The position numbers and the translations under genes were made by a program. The notes below the pieces were generated by a model that did no database searches, had not been told where the DNA came from, and saw nothing but the letters and a program-made list of their open reading frames with translations. From Candidatus Peribacteria bacterium (lineage in GTDB: Bacteria > Patescibacteria > JAEDAM01 > Absconditabacterales > Absconditicoccaceae), in contig JAISKI010000065.1 in assembly GCA_031261265.1 (NCBI GenBank), positions 1 through 50,530 of the forward strand: DNA of 50,530 bases, written 5' to 3'. Positions 17,695 to 28,365 of this stretch are shown here, piece by piece. Numbering within the stretch: the first letter of the stretch is position 1; each line of letters begins with the position of its first letter.

Positions 17695-17733
17695 AGGATG
17701 CCAACTAATGAATCATTAGTGACATCCTTTTTT
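17695..17733 (+). terminator. Intrinsic terminator of the second tandem paralog
   Basis: AGGATG (17695-17700) pairs with CATCCT (17723-17728), with an inner ACTAATG/CATTAGT pairing and a T run. It abuts the stop codon of rlmN on the other strand. Confidence 0.8.
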
Positions 17734-18837
17734 CTATCCTTCTTTCTTCACCTTTTCATATCACAACTGCCCACAAGCCCCTTTCGCTTCACGCCCCATA
17801 CTCTCACGCACGGTCACCGTCAGTCAGCCTTTTTCTAAAATAGCTTTAAAAAGCTGAATACTCTTCGCGTCCGATTCTAGGAAATCGATAACGGGATTGG
17901 CATTGTAGGGGATCAAATTCACATGAGCTAGCTTTCCACGAAGCAGATCTGCCAGCTGATGGGCAAGTTCAGGGAGATCGGTAATGCCTTTGATCATGAT
18001 GTACTCGTAAAAAATCCTATTGTCTGTAGCTTGAACATAGTCATCAATCGTCTCCATCAGCTGATCCAAAGGATAGGCTTTCGCAATGGGCATAATACGG
18101 TTTCTGAGTTCCTGATTGGGAGCGTGGAGACTGATTGCCAATTTCACCTCAATCTGATCTTCAATCAGCTTTTTTATTCCTGGGATAATTCCTGCTGTGG
18201 AGATCGTCACATGTCTACGACCAAGGGAGAGTCTGTCTTGAGCAAGCATCATTTCGACACTTTTGGCGACATTTTCATAATTGAGCAATGGCTCCCCCAT
18301 CCCCATAAACACCACATTACGAACGGCTCGAAGTGTACCGTCTTCCTTTTTTCAGAAGCGGTTTTTGATATACCGATTAGCATACAAAATCTGAGAAATA
18401 ATCTCGTCCCAGCTCAGATTTCTCGTAAATCCTAGTTTTCCCGTCACACAGAATAGACAATTCACGGGGCATCCGATTTGGGAAGAAATACACAGCGTGA
18501 TACGATTCAGCTTTCTTTGTTGACCTGCAACCTGGTACTTTTCATCCTGCCAGTGAAACATCAAAATCGCCTCAACGAGATGTCCATCATGGGTTTGGAA
18601 AGCAAATTTCGTGGTAGCATCGGCTTCTACGGTTTCAGTGACGGTCAAAGAAAGTGGAGAAAACTGTTCTGCTAAGTCAGCTTTTAAGTCTTTGGAAAGA
18701 GTCGTCATCTCTTCGTAGTGAATATGTTGATTTTTAAAGAGTTCAAAAAAAATCTGTTTCACTTTGAAAGCAGGAAGTGAATGAGCTTTTGCCCGAGAGG
18801 AAAGTTGGTTATGATCGAAGAGGACAGCTTGTGACAT
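17734..18837 (-). CDS. rlmN: 23S rRNA (adenine-C2)-methyltransferase, radical SAM
   Basis: 367 residues, full length for RlmN, which methylates A2503 of 23S rRNA and A37 of some tRNAs. The radical-SAM cluster motif is CPVNCLFC (Cys-x3-Cys-x2-Cys). The SAM-binding stretch VVFMGMGEPLLNYENV and the C-terminal TVRESMGREAKGACGQL, with the catalytic Cys that forms the methylated intermediate, are all present. UGA encodes Gly at 18352, 17824 and 17761. With the standard code the catalytic C-terminal Cys would be lost, so this gene argues strongly for recoding. It stands alone and is convergent with the second tandem paralog. Confidence 0.95.
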
Positions 18838-18884
18838 GATGGATTTAGTATAGTGTTTCTCTCACTATTATCAAGTTGAGATAG

Positions 18885-18919
18885 CAAAAAAGCCTGATCA
18901 AAAATGCCAGACTTTTTTT
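18885..18919 (-). terminator. Terminator of the three-paralog membrane operon
   Basis: On the minus strand GTCTG pairs with CAGGC (one U-G pair), with flanking A and T runs that extend the stem, and six T follow. It lies just after the stop at 18935. Confidence 0.6.
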
Positions 18920-18934
18920 GTAAAGAAATGCTCT

Positions 18935-19378
18935 TTACTCCTTTTTAGATTCTTTGTTCGCCTCTTTTTGCTTCTTTTTGGTTATCATTTCGTTCGCTTT
19001 ATTGACCTTAGAGAGACTTTCTTTCAAAGATTTGTATAAAAGCTCATAAAGTAAACCATAAAGCAACCACATTACACCAACTCCAATTAGTGCAATGAGT
19101 ATTGATAGTAGAAGATTTGCACCCAAAGAAAAGGGTTCACCCCCACTCTTACAGGGGCATGCAACTCCATCTAACGCCCATACTGATATTCCGTAGAAAA
19201 GGAATCCTGCACATACATACAAATAGGTTTCTAGTTCTCCTAAAGAATCATTCAATGCTTCCTTCTCTTTATCAGAAGAAGTAGCAACATTTTTCTTAAA
19301 TCTCCTATAAAAAAGGAGAGTGATGAGACCTGCAATTATAGCGAGTCCCATGATGATCAATCCAATTACTGTTCCCAT
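18935..19378 (-). CDS. Membrane protein, third of three tandem paralogs
   Basis: 147 residues. It shares its first 18 residues, except one or two, with the gene upstream (MGTVIGLIIMGLAIIAGL), then a basic loop (YRRFKKNVAT). Two more membrane helices surround the short Cys-containing segment VACPCKSGGEP, and a Lys-rich tail ends it. The CPC motif in an extracytoplasmic or membrane-edge loop could be redox active or bind metal; this is speculation. No UGA is present despite 12 or so glycines. It is the last gene of a minus-strand operon with a 5-base gap to the gene before. Confidence 0.7.
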   Translation of the reverse strand: MGTVIGLIIMGLAIIAGLITLLFYRRFKKNVATSSDKEKEALNDSLGELETYLYVCAGFLFYGISVWALDGVACPCKSGGEPFSLGANLLLSILIALIGVGVMWLLYGLLYELLYKSLKESLSKVNKANEMITKKKQKEANKESKKE

Positions 19379-19383
19379 TTTGT

Positions 19384-19836
19384 TTACTTTTTGCTTGTTG
19401 ATTTTTTCTCAGTTTTCTCCCACTTGATCGCCTTGCTTGCTTCACTTATCTTAGAAAGACTTTCCTTTATGACGTCTTTGTATAAGATCTTGTAAAGGAG
19501 CTCATAACCTATTACATAGGCTAAAAAGATTCCAATTGCAACACCTGCCGTCACTAATATTGACCAGAAAAGGTTTCCCCATATAGACATTGGCTCTCCA
19601 CCACTACTACACGGACAAGCAACACCGTCGAGTGCCCAGACGGAGATTCCATAGACAAGGAATGCCACACTAGTCCAAAGATATCCTTCTGCCTGCTCTA
19701 TCGCTTTTTCTATTGTTTTCTTTTTGTCATAAGAGATAGTAGCGACATTTTTCTTAAATCTCCTATAAAAAAGGAGAGAGGTGAGACCTACAATTATAGC
19801 AAGTCCCATGATGATTAATCCAATTACTGTTCCCAT
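19384..19836 (-). CDS. Membrane protein, second of three tandem paralogs
   Basis: 150 residues and the closest relative of the gene at 18935. Both have the FYRRFKKNVAT loop and the ISVWALDGVACPC segment. There are three to four membrane helices and a charged C-terminus (KWEKTEKKSTSKK). The leader is AAAAACAAAAAAATT directly after the stop of the previous gene, showing that the A-rich element is kept even inside an operon. No UGA codons. Function unknown. Confidence 0.7.
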   Translation of the reverse strand: MGTVIGLIIMGLAIIVGLTSLLFYRRFKKNVATISYDKKKTIEKAIEQAEGYLWTSVAFLVYGISVWALDGVACPCSSGGEPMSIWGNLFWSILVTAGVAIGIFLAYVIGYELLYKILYKDVIKESLSKISEASKAIKWEKTEKKSTSKK

Positions 19837-19849
19837 AATTTTTTTGTTT

Positions 19850-20239
19850 TTAATTTGTTGATTTTTCAGATTTGTTTCTTTTCTTTTCCTGAATTTCCTT
19901 ATTTGCTTTTTGTATCTCTGAGAGTAATTTTAGCAGATATTCTCCTAGGGAGAAAAGCCCTACACCAATAAGTGCTATTACCCACCAAATAACCCAAGCA
20001 ACTCCAAGTGAAATTAAAAGATTACCCCATAGAGGAAGACCAGTACAAATTGAGAATATCCACACTAATACTCCATAAAGAAAAGCTCCCGAAAAAAAGA
20101 TTATCAAATTTGTAATACTTTTATCTCCTCCATGTGAAAGTGTGACCCCATTCTTTTTAAATCTCCTACACTGTAGGAGTAGATAAAGACAGCCAATTGC
20201 AGAGATCCCTGCAATAATTAATCCAATTAATGTTCCCAT
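19850..20239 (-). CDS. Membrane protein, first of three tandem paralogs
   Basis: 129 residues. It keeps the N-terminal helix and the RRFKKNGVTLS loop of the other two, but in place of the CPC segment has 'VWIFSICTGLPLWGN', with a single Cys. The C-terminus is a short Lys-rich helix. It is the promoter-proximal and most diverged copy. No UGA codons; leader A-rich (TTAAAAACAAAAGTT). Function unknown. Confidence 0.7.
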   Translation of the reverse strand: MGTLIGLIIAGISAIGCLYLLLQCRRFKKNGVTLSHGGDKSITNLIIFFSGAFLYGVLVWIFSICTGLPLWGNLLISLGVAWVIWWVIALIGVGLFSLGEYLLKLLSEIQKANKEIQEKKRNKSEKSTN

Positions 20240-20282
20240 AACTTTTGTTTTTAATAATTATTTTATTGTTATTTATCCTTAA

Positions 20283-20311
20283 TATATAACGATATATATA
20301 TCTAAAGTCAA
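20283..20311 (-). promoter_or_regulatory. TTGACT-type promoter of the three-paralog operon
   Basis: On the minus strand, TTGACT (20311-20306), 17 bases containing GATATATATATC, then TATATA (20288-20283). It is divergent from the promoter at 20343. Confidence 0.6.
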
Positions 20312-20342
20312 GTATAATATTATATTCACTCTTTAAAATCTC

Positions 20343-20370
20343 TTGCTTTTTTATTTTATATATGTATACT
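20343..20370 (+). promoter_or_regulatory. Promoter of the 460-residue coiled-coil gene
   Basis: TTGCTT (20343-20348), 16 bases, TATACT (20365-20370), 30 bases before the ATG at 20401. Confidence 0.5.
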
Positions 20371-20400
20371 ATGTTATATTTATTTTCTTAGCAAAGAAAA

Positions 20401-21783
20401 ATGTCACTTGAAAACACGTCACTTGAGCAGAAGCTCCTTACCGCCAATGATGCAGATTTTATTACTTTTTTCCAAGAGGGAAAAAATATTGATCAACTCT
20501 GAACAGAAGAAATAGCTCGAAAAAGCGGGATGAAGCAAACCGTAGTCAAACTTTCTGAACCTTTGAAAGCTAGGATCAAAGAAGTCTTTAATATTAAAAA
20601 AGACATCACCGCATGGAATAAAGCTATCATTTTGCTTTTTGCTCAGAAACAATTGATCCCCGCGATCCACTCCCCTACTGCGATGCCCGAACAGTATCAG
20701 CAACATAAAAATGCTTTTATCGCTCGCCAAAAAGAGCAGATCCAGCAAGGAGTAAAAAACTGAGCTATTACGATGGATACGGCAATGCTAGATCACACCA
20801 AACATCAAGCCAATAGAGCCAAAGGTAATGATATTGAGGAAATTTTGAAGGTGGTGCGAGGCTATGGAGAAAATTTTACTGCGAATGGACAGACTAAAGC
20901 AGAAAGAAGAGTGATCAACCAGCAATATCTCCCCTTGAATCCCGAAGGTCTCGAAAAGGTGCCAACTTTGATGGATTTTCTCTTGCACGGCACTACGCAG
21001 AAAGGATATTCTCTCCCTCAAAAAGCACTTTTGGTAGAGGAAATCATGACCCCAGAGGGAACGGAAAAATTTAAACAGGCACTTTTTTCTCATCTAAAAC
21101 TCCGTATTGATGGGAGCCAAGTTTATAAGGCATTAGAGACCTATACTACCGATCTTTTTTCACGAGCTCATCCAAAAATAGCGATGCCTGACTATGTGGT
21201 GAATCACCAACATGACAAAGCGATCAGCAATGATAGAATTCTGACTTTTAGTAATGATAAAGGTGAAAAACTCTATCTCAGATCTCGTCGCAATGGATTT
21301 TTATATGCAGAGCCTCATCTCAAATCCTATACGGGAGATGCTCCTGCTCTGGAAGTCTTTACAACGGAGATTCAGCTAAAAAATACCTTATGGGAAGAAT
21401 GGGAAAATTTGGGAAAACAAATTGAAAGAATTGAAGAAGAACATAGCAACCTCATCACAGAAACCAGAAGAATTCAAGAGGTACTCCATAATCCAAAAGA
21501 ATTAGAGGAAGTACTCACCAATATGGAAAACTATACGAAACAGTTTTCTGCACTTTTTGCACAAGAGGTAGGAAGAACTACCCAGAAGATAAGAACTTTG
21601 ACCGATAAGAGGAAACATCGAGATAATATTCAGAAAATGATTGACCATTTAATACGTCAGGCTGAGCTTCGCCTAGCGGAATCGGTAGCAAAAAGAGAAT
21701 ACCTTGGGCAATTTTTGCAACAGGTAAATACTGATCCTAGATTTCGAGAAGGAAGAAACGAAAAAGGAGAAAAAGTAGAATAA
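20401..21783 (+). CDS. Unknown helical/coiled-coil cytosolic protein
   Basis: 460 residues, no signal or membrane segment, no family I recognise. It is mostly charged helix. A segment near residues 325-425 (EEWENLGKQIERIEEEHSN...LIRQAELRLAESVAKREYL) has the look of a coiled coil. The N-terminal 120 residues form a separate Gln/Lys-rich piece. UGA encodes Gly near residue 35 and at 20761, joining what the standard code would show as separate open frames. The gene has its own promoter; a short gap separates it from the lipid-enzyme fusion downstream, so they may be co-transcribed. Confidence 0.7.
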
Positions 21784-21860
21784 AAAAATCTGAATAAAAA
21801 AGCTTGCTATTTTCGGACGTTTTCATATAGAGAAAGGGAGTTTTATCCCTTTTTTACATT

Positions 21861-24512
21861 ATGACTTCGCTGATCGCAAGATTTTTTCGTTGGTTGCTCT
21901 CTTTTCGTTATCAGGTAGAGATCAAAGGACTTGAATTTTTGGAAGGAGAATGACCTTATCTGGTGATGCCCGCTCATATAGCATTGGTAGATCCCCTGAT
22001 TATCTATAGTTTTTTGAGGAAGCAAATTCGCCTTCATCCTGTGGCAACCAAAAGATTTTATAATAATCCTTTCCTCAAACCGCTCTTCAAAATCGCAGGG
22101 ACGGTGCCTGTAGATCAATTTGATCAGGATCAAGGAAGCACAGAAAACGCTCAAGAAATGATGCAACATCTCTCTGATGCCTTGAATCGTGGAGAACATG
22201 TTTTGCTTTACCCGCAAGGAGGACTAGCTAGGCAAGGATATCAATCTATCATTGGGAAAAAGTCTGCTTTCTATGCTACTCAGCATGCTCCGAAAGGAAC
22301 CAAATTTATCACGGTGACGATTCGTGGACTCTGGGGATCTCGTAGCTCTTTTGCTTGGGATGGGAAATCTCCTTCTTTCACGTGGTTTCTGTGTAAAGGA
22401 GGATTTTTGCTCTTGTGCAACCTTTTTGTCTTTACTCCGAAAAGAAAAATCAGCATTCAGCTTTCTGACGCTACTAACAATCTCACCCAGGCAGAGGAAG
22501 AGGGAATTGATTACTTCAATGTGCAACTCGAAAAGATTTACAATGCCTCTGGAGAGGAGCAGATTCAGTATACTTCAGGATTATGGTTTTACAACACGGT
22601 TTTACACCATCACGCTCCGAGTAAAATTGAGGGAGCGATAGATACCCTCAGAAAAAAAGTGGATTATTCTACGTTGAAATACCCAAAAGAGACCTTACGT
22701 TTTGTAGAAGAGAAAATTAGAACGATTAAGCCTGATTTTACTGGAGAGATCAGTCTAGATACGAATTTAGTTTTGGATCTGTTTTTTGATAGTTTGGATA
22801 TGGCTGAACTGAAAAGTTCGGTAGCGGTAGCATTTTCCTGAGCCTCTAATCCCCCCTTGCTCGATCTGAAATCTGTGGGAGATGTGATACTGATGGCAAT
22901 GGGAAAAAGCCCCTACGTGGAAGAATTGAAGCCATGTGAACGGGATTTTGAAGAGAATGCGAAACTCTTGTCGGTTTTTCTGAATAAGGAAGTAGATAAA
23001 CATGCAACCATTCTTTCCGTCATGAAAAGTAATTTTAAAAGGCTGAATAATCAGTCCGTGTCTTATGATCAGCTTTTTGGAGTACAATCTTCGAAAGATT
23101 TTCTAATCAAAGCGTATTTGATTGCAGATATTCTCCGCTCGTTTCCAGGAAAGAATGTAGCGATTATGTTGCCGTCCTTATCAGCGACTTCGCTCTTGAT
23201 TATTGCCTGTTATTTGGCGGAAAAGATTCCCGTGATGCTGAATTGGACGCAGTCGGAGGAAGCCTTCGCTCACTGTGTAAAATCGCAGGAAGTGAGTGTA
23301 ATTTTGACAGCAGGCTCCTTCTACAAAAAAATTCAGACCCCGTGGCTGAAGAAGTATGATATGACCTTTTTTGAGGAACTGTTGAAAGGAGTATCCTTGG
23401 GGAAGAAGATCAAAGCGTTGGTAAAAAGTCTGATTTTTTCTCTCCCTAAAAAACTAGATGAAAAAGCGGTAGTACTCTTCACCTCAGGAAGTGAGGCATT
23501 ACCAAAGGCGGTCATTTTGACTCATCAGAATATTTTACAAGACTTGAAAGGTGCTGTGGGAATTTTGGAGATCAGAACAGACGATATTTTGTTGGCATTT
23601 TTGCCACCCTTTCATAGTTTTGGATTTACGGTGAATACCATTTTGCCGTTGGTTAGTGGACTACGTGCAGTACAGACTCCTGATCCTAATGATGCATCAA
23701 TGTTGGCTAACCTCATTCAGCACACGAAAGCAACGCTTTTAACCTCTACGCCTACCTTTCTCAAAGGGATTTCTGCGATCGCTCATAATGATCAGATTTC
23801 TAGTCTCCGTTTAGCGGTGACAGGAGCAGAAAAAGCTCCAGAAGAACTGTTCCATTTATTTTCCATGAAAGCACCCCATGCCATTTTGATAGAAGGGTAC
23901 GGGATTACGGAATGTAGCCCTATCATCGCAGCAAACCCTTTTGGACCTAAGGCAAAGCAGAAAAAATGATCAGTCTGACTTCCGATTGTGGGAGGTGAAG
24001 TAAAAATCTTGGATTTGACTACAGACAAGGAATGCAAGACAGGGACTGAGGGAATGATTTATGTTTCTGGACCATTTGTGTTTGAAGGGTATCTGGATCC
24101 GAAATTAGAGTCCCCCTTTAAGATCATTGAGAAGAAAAAGTACTATAAAACGGGAGATTTGGGATATAAAGATAAAGAGGGCTATATGTTTATTTCTGGA
24201 AGATTGAAAAGGTTTGTGAAAATAGCGGGAGAAATGATTTCCTTGCCTGCTGTAGAAGAAGTACTTTTGAGAAAATATGGGAAAGAAGACGCTGTGGTCT
24301 TGGCTTTGGAGGCGAAAGAATATTGAGATGGAAGCGTGAAATTTGTGGTTTTTAGCGTGATACCGTTGGAGGTTTCACAGATGAATGCCTATTTACGTGA
24401 AGAGGGAGTAAGTAATTTAGTGAAGATAACGGAAGTGGTGACCTTGGATGAAATTCCGCTATTGTGAACGGGAAAAACAGATTTTATGAGTCTGAGAAAG
24501 ATGATTGTATAA
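21861..24512 (+). CDS. PlsC acyltransferase - acyl carrier - acyl-ACP/CoA synthetase fusion (Aas-like)
   Basis: 883 residues in three parts. Residues 1-215 are a PlsC-type acyltransferase: HIALVD (His39, Asp44) is the HX4D catalytic pair and YPQGGLAR the substrate motif. Residues about 265-330 look like an acyl carrier domain, with Ser311 in FFDSLDMAEL as the phosphopantetheine site. Residues about 380-870 are an AMP-forming ligase with FTSGSEALPKAV (from residue 540), EGYGITECSP and YKTGDLGYKDKEGYMFISGRLKRFVKIAG. Aas proteins activate a fatty acid and pass it to a lysophospholipid; here the carrier is built in between the two enzymes. Six UGA codons are read as Gly. This suggests salvage of fatty acids or lysolipids from a host. 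Confidence 0.88.
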
Positions 24513-24540
24513 AAATTTATAGAAAAAAGTCTGAGAAAAA

Positions 24541-24569
24541 TTGACAAAATCCCCTGCGTTGTGTATTAT
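24541..24569 (+). promoter_or_regulatory. TTGACA-type promoter
   Basis: TTGACA (24541-24546), 17 bases, TATTAT (24564-24569), 33 bases before the ATG at 24603. Confidence 0.65.
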
Positions 24570-24602
24570 TAAATAAGATTCTTTATTTACTATTACACTA
24601 CT

Positions 24603-25493
24603 ATGGCTAATACCCTTGATCCTGCTACTAGGAATCTCATCGATCGTGAAACTGACTCCCAATCAAAACAACTTGCGAGAAACTCGGCGAGCGATTTGGT
24701 TGATACACTTTTACAAGATAAGAACAATCCCAAGGGATTGAAAGGACATACTTTTGAAAGTTTAGCCAGTACTCACAAAGAGTTGGTAGACAAAAGTGTT
24801 TTTCTGCTTTCTCAATTTGTGATCAAGAGCAATGATCGTATAAAGATCAAAGCATTTAAGGATGAGCTGAAAGCAGATATTGCGGCGAATAAAACAGCGA
24901 AAAAAAATATTAATGTAGAAGATTTTTTTAGAATGATCTCACATAAAATTCAGACTAAAGTCGGAGCTCCTGAATTCGCTCAATGGGAAGAGCAATACAC
25001 GAATAAGCATCCTGAAGGACTAGAAAAAGATGAAATGAAAGCAAGAATGGATGCTCAGACTGCAGTAATGGGAGAAGTCTTGAAGGGGAAACGGACCATG
25101 AATACGTATAGATACGTTTTGCATGTGATTGCTGATATTAAAGAAAAATATAAAGGTTCTCCTAGAGAAGTAGCAGTCAGAATTATAAACTATATCAGAG
25201 GAATAAAATCAAAAAACTGGATAAGAAATAATAGATTGACTAACCGAGCAAAATCCGCTCGGAGAAATAAAGGACTCTTGTGATCAGGATTACCTAGTAA
25301 AAATTTGGATAAGGAGGTTGGTGATATTGTGAGCAGTATGGCACTGACAGATAAAGATAAAAACCCTACTACAGGACAACCCAATAAAGCTGGACTTGCT
25401 AAGCTTACCGTAGCGAAAGAACTTGAAGCTGCCTATGAGATCGCAAGAAACGAACAAAAAGTGTCTACTGATGCCTTTGATCTAGCTGCTTAA
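24603..25493 (+). CDS. Unknown soluble helical protein
   Basis: 296 residues, no signal peptide or membrane helix and no motif I recognise. The composition is Lys/Asp/Ala-rich and predicted largely helical. A basic stretch around residues 195-228 (IRGIKSKNWIRNNRLTNRAKSARRNKG) could bind nucleic acid. One UGA (25281) is read as Gly and joins the C-terminal 70 residues. It has its own TTGACA promoter. The small gene at 25518 follows after 24 bases and is probably in the same transcript. Confidence 0.65.
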
Positions 25494-25517
25494 TTTTATT
25501 TTTTACCTTTTCTTCTC

Positions 25518-25811
25518 ATGGAAAAATTTACTACCGTAAAAGAGGCTCTCGCCTATCTCCAATCAGAATTTGCTGATGATACTACTATCGATCTAGAAAT
25601 GCTTGGACACCTCTTTCAGACTCAACTCATGGAAAGGATTCCTGAAATTTTAAAACCAGCAGAAGTAGCTCCCTTTGAAGCATTGCTCGGAGAGAGTGGA
25701 GATTTTAAGGAAGCTGATCTGAAGAAAATTGTCTCTGGATATGAAGAGCTATTAGCTGATTTAGTGTCAGAAGTCTTGACTCAATATCTCTTGGGAGAAT
25801 TAACTACCTAG
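25518..25811 (+). CDS. Small acidic protein of unknown function
   Basis: 97 residues, acidic and predicted all-helical, with no motif I know. A pyrimidine-rich stretch (CCTTTTCTTCTC) precedes the ATG, as in many ordinary genes here. It probably shares the promoter of the gene at 24603. Its helical, 'E-L-L-x-x-L-V' rich make-up suggests a small protein-binding partner, but that is a guess. It is convergent with the exonuclease gene, 14 bases away. Confidence 0.6.
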   Translation: MEKFTTVKEALAYLQSEFADDTTIDLEMLGHLFQTQLMERIPEILKPAEVAPFEALLGESGDFKEADLKKIVSGYEELLADLVSEVLTQYLLGELTT

Positions 25812-25825
25812 GCGATATCAGAACT

Positions 25826-26713
25826 CTAGAATAATCCTAATTGTTGAGGCATTGTTGCCTCTTTTTTCATTTCGGTTAACACTTTGCGAAGCCCCTGAAA
25901 CCCATGGATATCACAGAGAGAATGAATCGCGTGGTCATACTCTAAATTCAACTTGAACGTATCTAATGAAACATTGGAAAGGTCCACTTGCACGAGCTGA
26001 ATCAGCTTTTTGGAAGCAAATGCACTCTCTTTCCCTTCAGCCAAAATTCTAGATAAGGAGGGATCTAGTTCCTCTAGGTGAGTATAAATAGTTTCAATCG
26101 TTTGATACGTCTGGACTAAATAGAGTGCCTTCTTTTCTCCGATACCAGGGACACCCTTAACATTATCAGCACTATCTCCAAGCAAGGCAAGATAATCTAC
26201 AATAAAAGGCGGTTCAAAACCAAATTCCTGGATAAAATCTGCTTTTTGATAGGGTTGGTCTTTTACGGGATCAATGACGGCTACTCCATCGGTTAGTACC
26301 TGTTTGAGATCTTTATCTCCAGAAAAAAGAGAAAGAGATAAATCAGGTTGTCCTTGGTAGGTTCGAATGAGACTTGCGAGGAGGTCATCAGCTTCATAGC
26401 CAGGCATTGCTAGTGTAGGAATCTGAAGTTCGTTGACCATTTGATGAATCATGGGGATTTGGTCCCTGAAATCATCATCCATTTTCTTTCTATTCGCTTT
26501 ATAGTCTTCAAAGAGCTCATGGCGAAAGGTTTTTGCTGGGCTATCTCGAGCTATCACAAAATATTCAGGACGTTTGGCGAGACGTCTCATCATCATACGC
26601 AAAAATCCAAATACTGCATTCACATTTTTCCCCTGAGCGTTTCTCATCTCAGGGAAGGCATAATATGCTCTATACAGGAATGCAAATCCATCGATTAAAA
26701 AGAACTTTTTCAT
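25826..26713 (-). CDS. 5'-3' exonuclease (PolA N-terminal-like, FEN/PIN fold)
   Basis: 295 residues corresponding to the 5'-nuclease domain of DNA polymerase I, here encoded alone. Metal-binding and family motifs are visible: LIDGFAFLYRAYYA at the N-terminus, ANRKKMDDDFRDQ, the acidic PGYEADDLLAS, LFSGDKDLKQV, and ALLGDSADNVKGVPGIGEKKAL with the helix-hairpin-helix. It removes RNA primers and flaps during replication and repair. No UGA occurs in this gene although it lacks the TTGACT promoter type; about 15 glycines are too few to read much into. It sits 4 bases after the secreted protein gene stops being read upstream on the same strand. Confidence 0.88.
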   Translation of the reverse strand: MKKFFLIDGFAFLYRAYYAFPEMRNAQGKNVNAVFGFLRMMMRRLAKRPEYFVIARDSPAKTFRHELFEDYKANRKKMDDDFRDQIPMIHQMVNELQIPTLAMPGYEADDLLASLIRTYQGQPDLSLSLFSGDKDLKQVLTDGVAVIDPVKDQPYQKADFIQEFGFEPPFIVDYLALLGDSADNVKGVPGIGEKKALYLVQTYQTIETIYTHLEELDPSLSRILAEGKESAFASKKLIQLVQVDLSNVSLDTFKLNLEYDHAIHSLCDIHGFQGLRKVLTEMKKEATMPQQLGLF

Positions 26714-26717
26714 TATG

Positions 26718-28283
26718 TTATTCTACTAATTTAGAAGGGTAATTTTGGTTGATAATGACGAGTGGAGCGGTCTGGAATTCTCCTACTGGACATTTAGAGT
26801 GATCATCGTTATCGATTCCATAGTCACATCTTCGTGAGAATACTTCTCTCAAATCTACAGTTTTCTCTGCTGGTGTTGCTCCCAAAAGATTTTTCAATTG
26901 GCTTATCCTCTGAGAAGTTGGTTCGATATAGGTATTTAATGAAGTGAACTTTCCGTGGATAAAGGTTTTATATGGCATTGTAGGTAAACTACCATCATTA
27001 CCATTACCGATAACAAGTCCATTGATAATGAAGTTTCCCTTGAGATAAATCCCAGTATAGGACCCACTGCCAGTTGTAGGATATCCATTTTCATTGAATT
27101 GAATTCTATTTGCTGAGTTTTGTGCCAATGCCAGAGTCCCTCCATCAATAAAAATGTTTAATTCAGGGGTAGTAGCATACATTGCCCCCTGCAAGGTAAC
27201 ATTCACATTTTTTGCGATCAGAATTCTACCTTTAATATCATCAATGGTAGGATGAATAGTATTATCATTATTACTATATACACATATAATATTACCCCCT
27301 TGAGGAAAATTAGTACTCCATTTTCCTCTACAAAGTTCTTCAGCTTTTTGTTTAGCGAGGTTTACTAGGGATGCATTATTAAGTTGCACGGAAGAGAAGT
27401 ATTGGGTCTTGGCGTCAGCTTCATTTCCTAATAATTGACCAACATCTTTCGTATCTGTGGACATTCCTATCAATCCTTGAATTTTGAGGAGCAACAAGGT
27501 GTCAATAGAGCTTCCCGCATGGGAACAGTCAAGTAATGATTCATATCCTGTGATGGGCTTAGGAAAATCTCCAGATCGAACAAAAGAATCTTTTACTCCT
27601 GTAGTGTTTAGTTGATTTACAATACCTGCTGTTAAACCATCTGCATTTTTTACCTCACATCATAAAAATCCTAATCCACCATTGTAATCATATATCAATC
27701 CCAGAGGAATTTTATTATCAAAACTCTGTACTGTAGGACCGAGAACGGGTTGAGGTGTCCCTGGATTATTTGTATTAGGGGTATTATATTTTAGCCCCGC
27801 TATTAAGTTGTATTCTTCTCAATTGTACGTGTGTTTGACGTGTCCATAAATTCCCCATCACCGAGGATCTCCTAGAGATTCTGCTCCTGAACAGGAGGTA
27901 TAGAGTCCTCACTCTACTGGTTGCAAACTGTGATCATCTCGGAAAAACGTATCCCTTGACTCCTCATCCAATGGTCGAAGTCTTTCTCCCCTCTGATCAT
28001 TGTAATAGAGTCCCTTTATTCTACGGTTACAGTCTAGGGTAACAGATCCACCTTGTGCCGTTATCTTTTTACTGCTATCATAGGTGTTAATCCATAATAA
28101 TTCTCCTCCGAAATAGTTTCCTCCAGCATTAAAATGGATAGGGTTGAACCTATTTCTTCCAATATCATCGTCCACGCTAAGATTATTTGGCAGATTGAAT
28201 ACCAGCCAAACATATGCTGATCCAAAGGAAGTGAAACCGAGCAAAGAAAGAAGAAGGAAAAATCAGAATTTGTAATAACGCAT
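26718..28283 (-). CDS. Secreted protein, beta-rich, possible pilus/adhesin component
   Basis: 521 residues. The N-terminus (MRYYKFGFFLLLSLLGFTSFGSA) is a signal peptide or N-terminal anchor. The rest is rich in Asn, Gly, Thr and Ser with several Cys. The middle (about residues 345-425) alternates short hydrophobic strands with Asn/Gly turns, as in IDDIKGRILIAKNVNVTLQG and FIINGLVIGNGNDG, which suggests a beta-solenoid or stacked sheets. I do not recognise the family. Five UGA codons are read as Gly (28263, 27909, 27858, 27819, 27660); the first is in the signal peptide, so the true start is the ATG at 28281-28283. It lies 4 bases upstream of the exonuclease gene. Confidence 0.7.
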
Positions 28284-28365
28284 TTTCGTTTTTATTAGAG
28301 AGGGTAAAAAAATTATCGCTTCTAGTATAACTGATTTGCTCCTATTTGTCAAATCATTTTATAGT

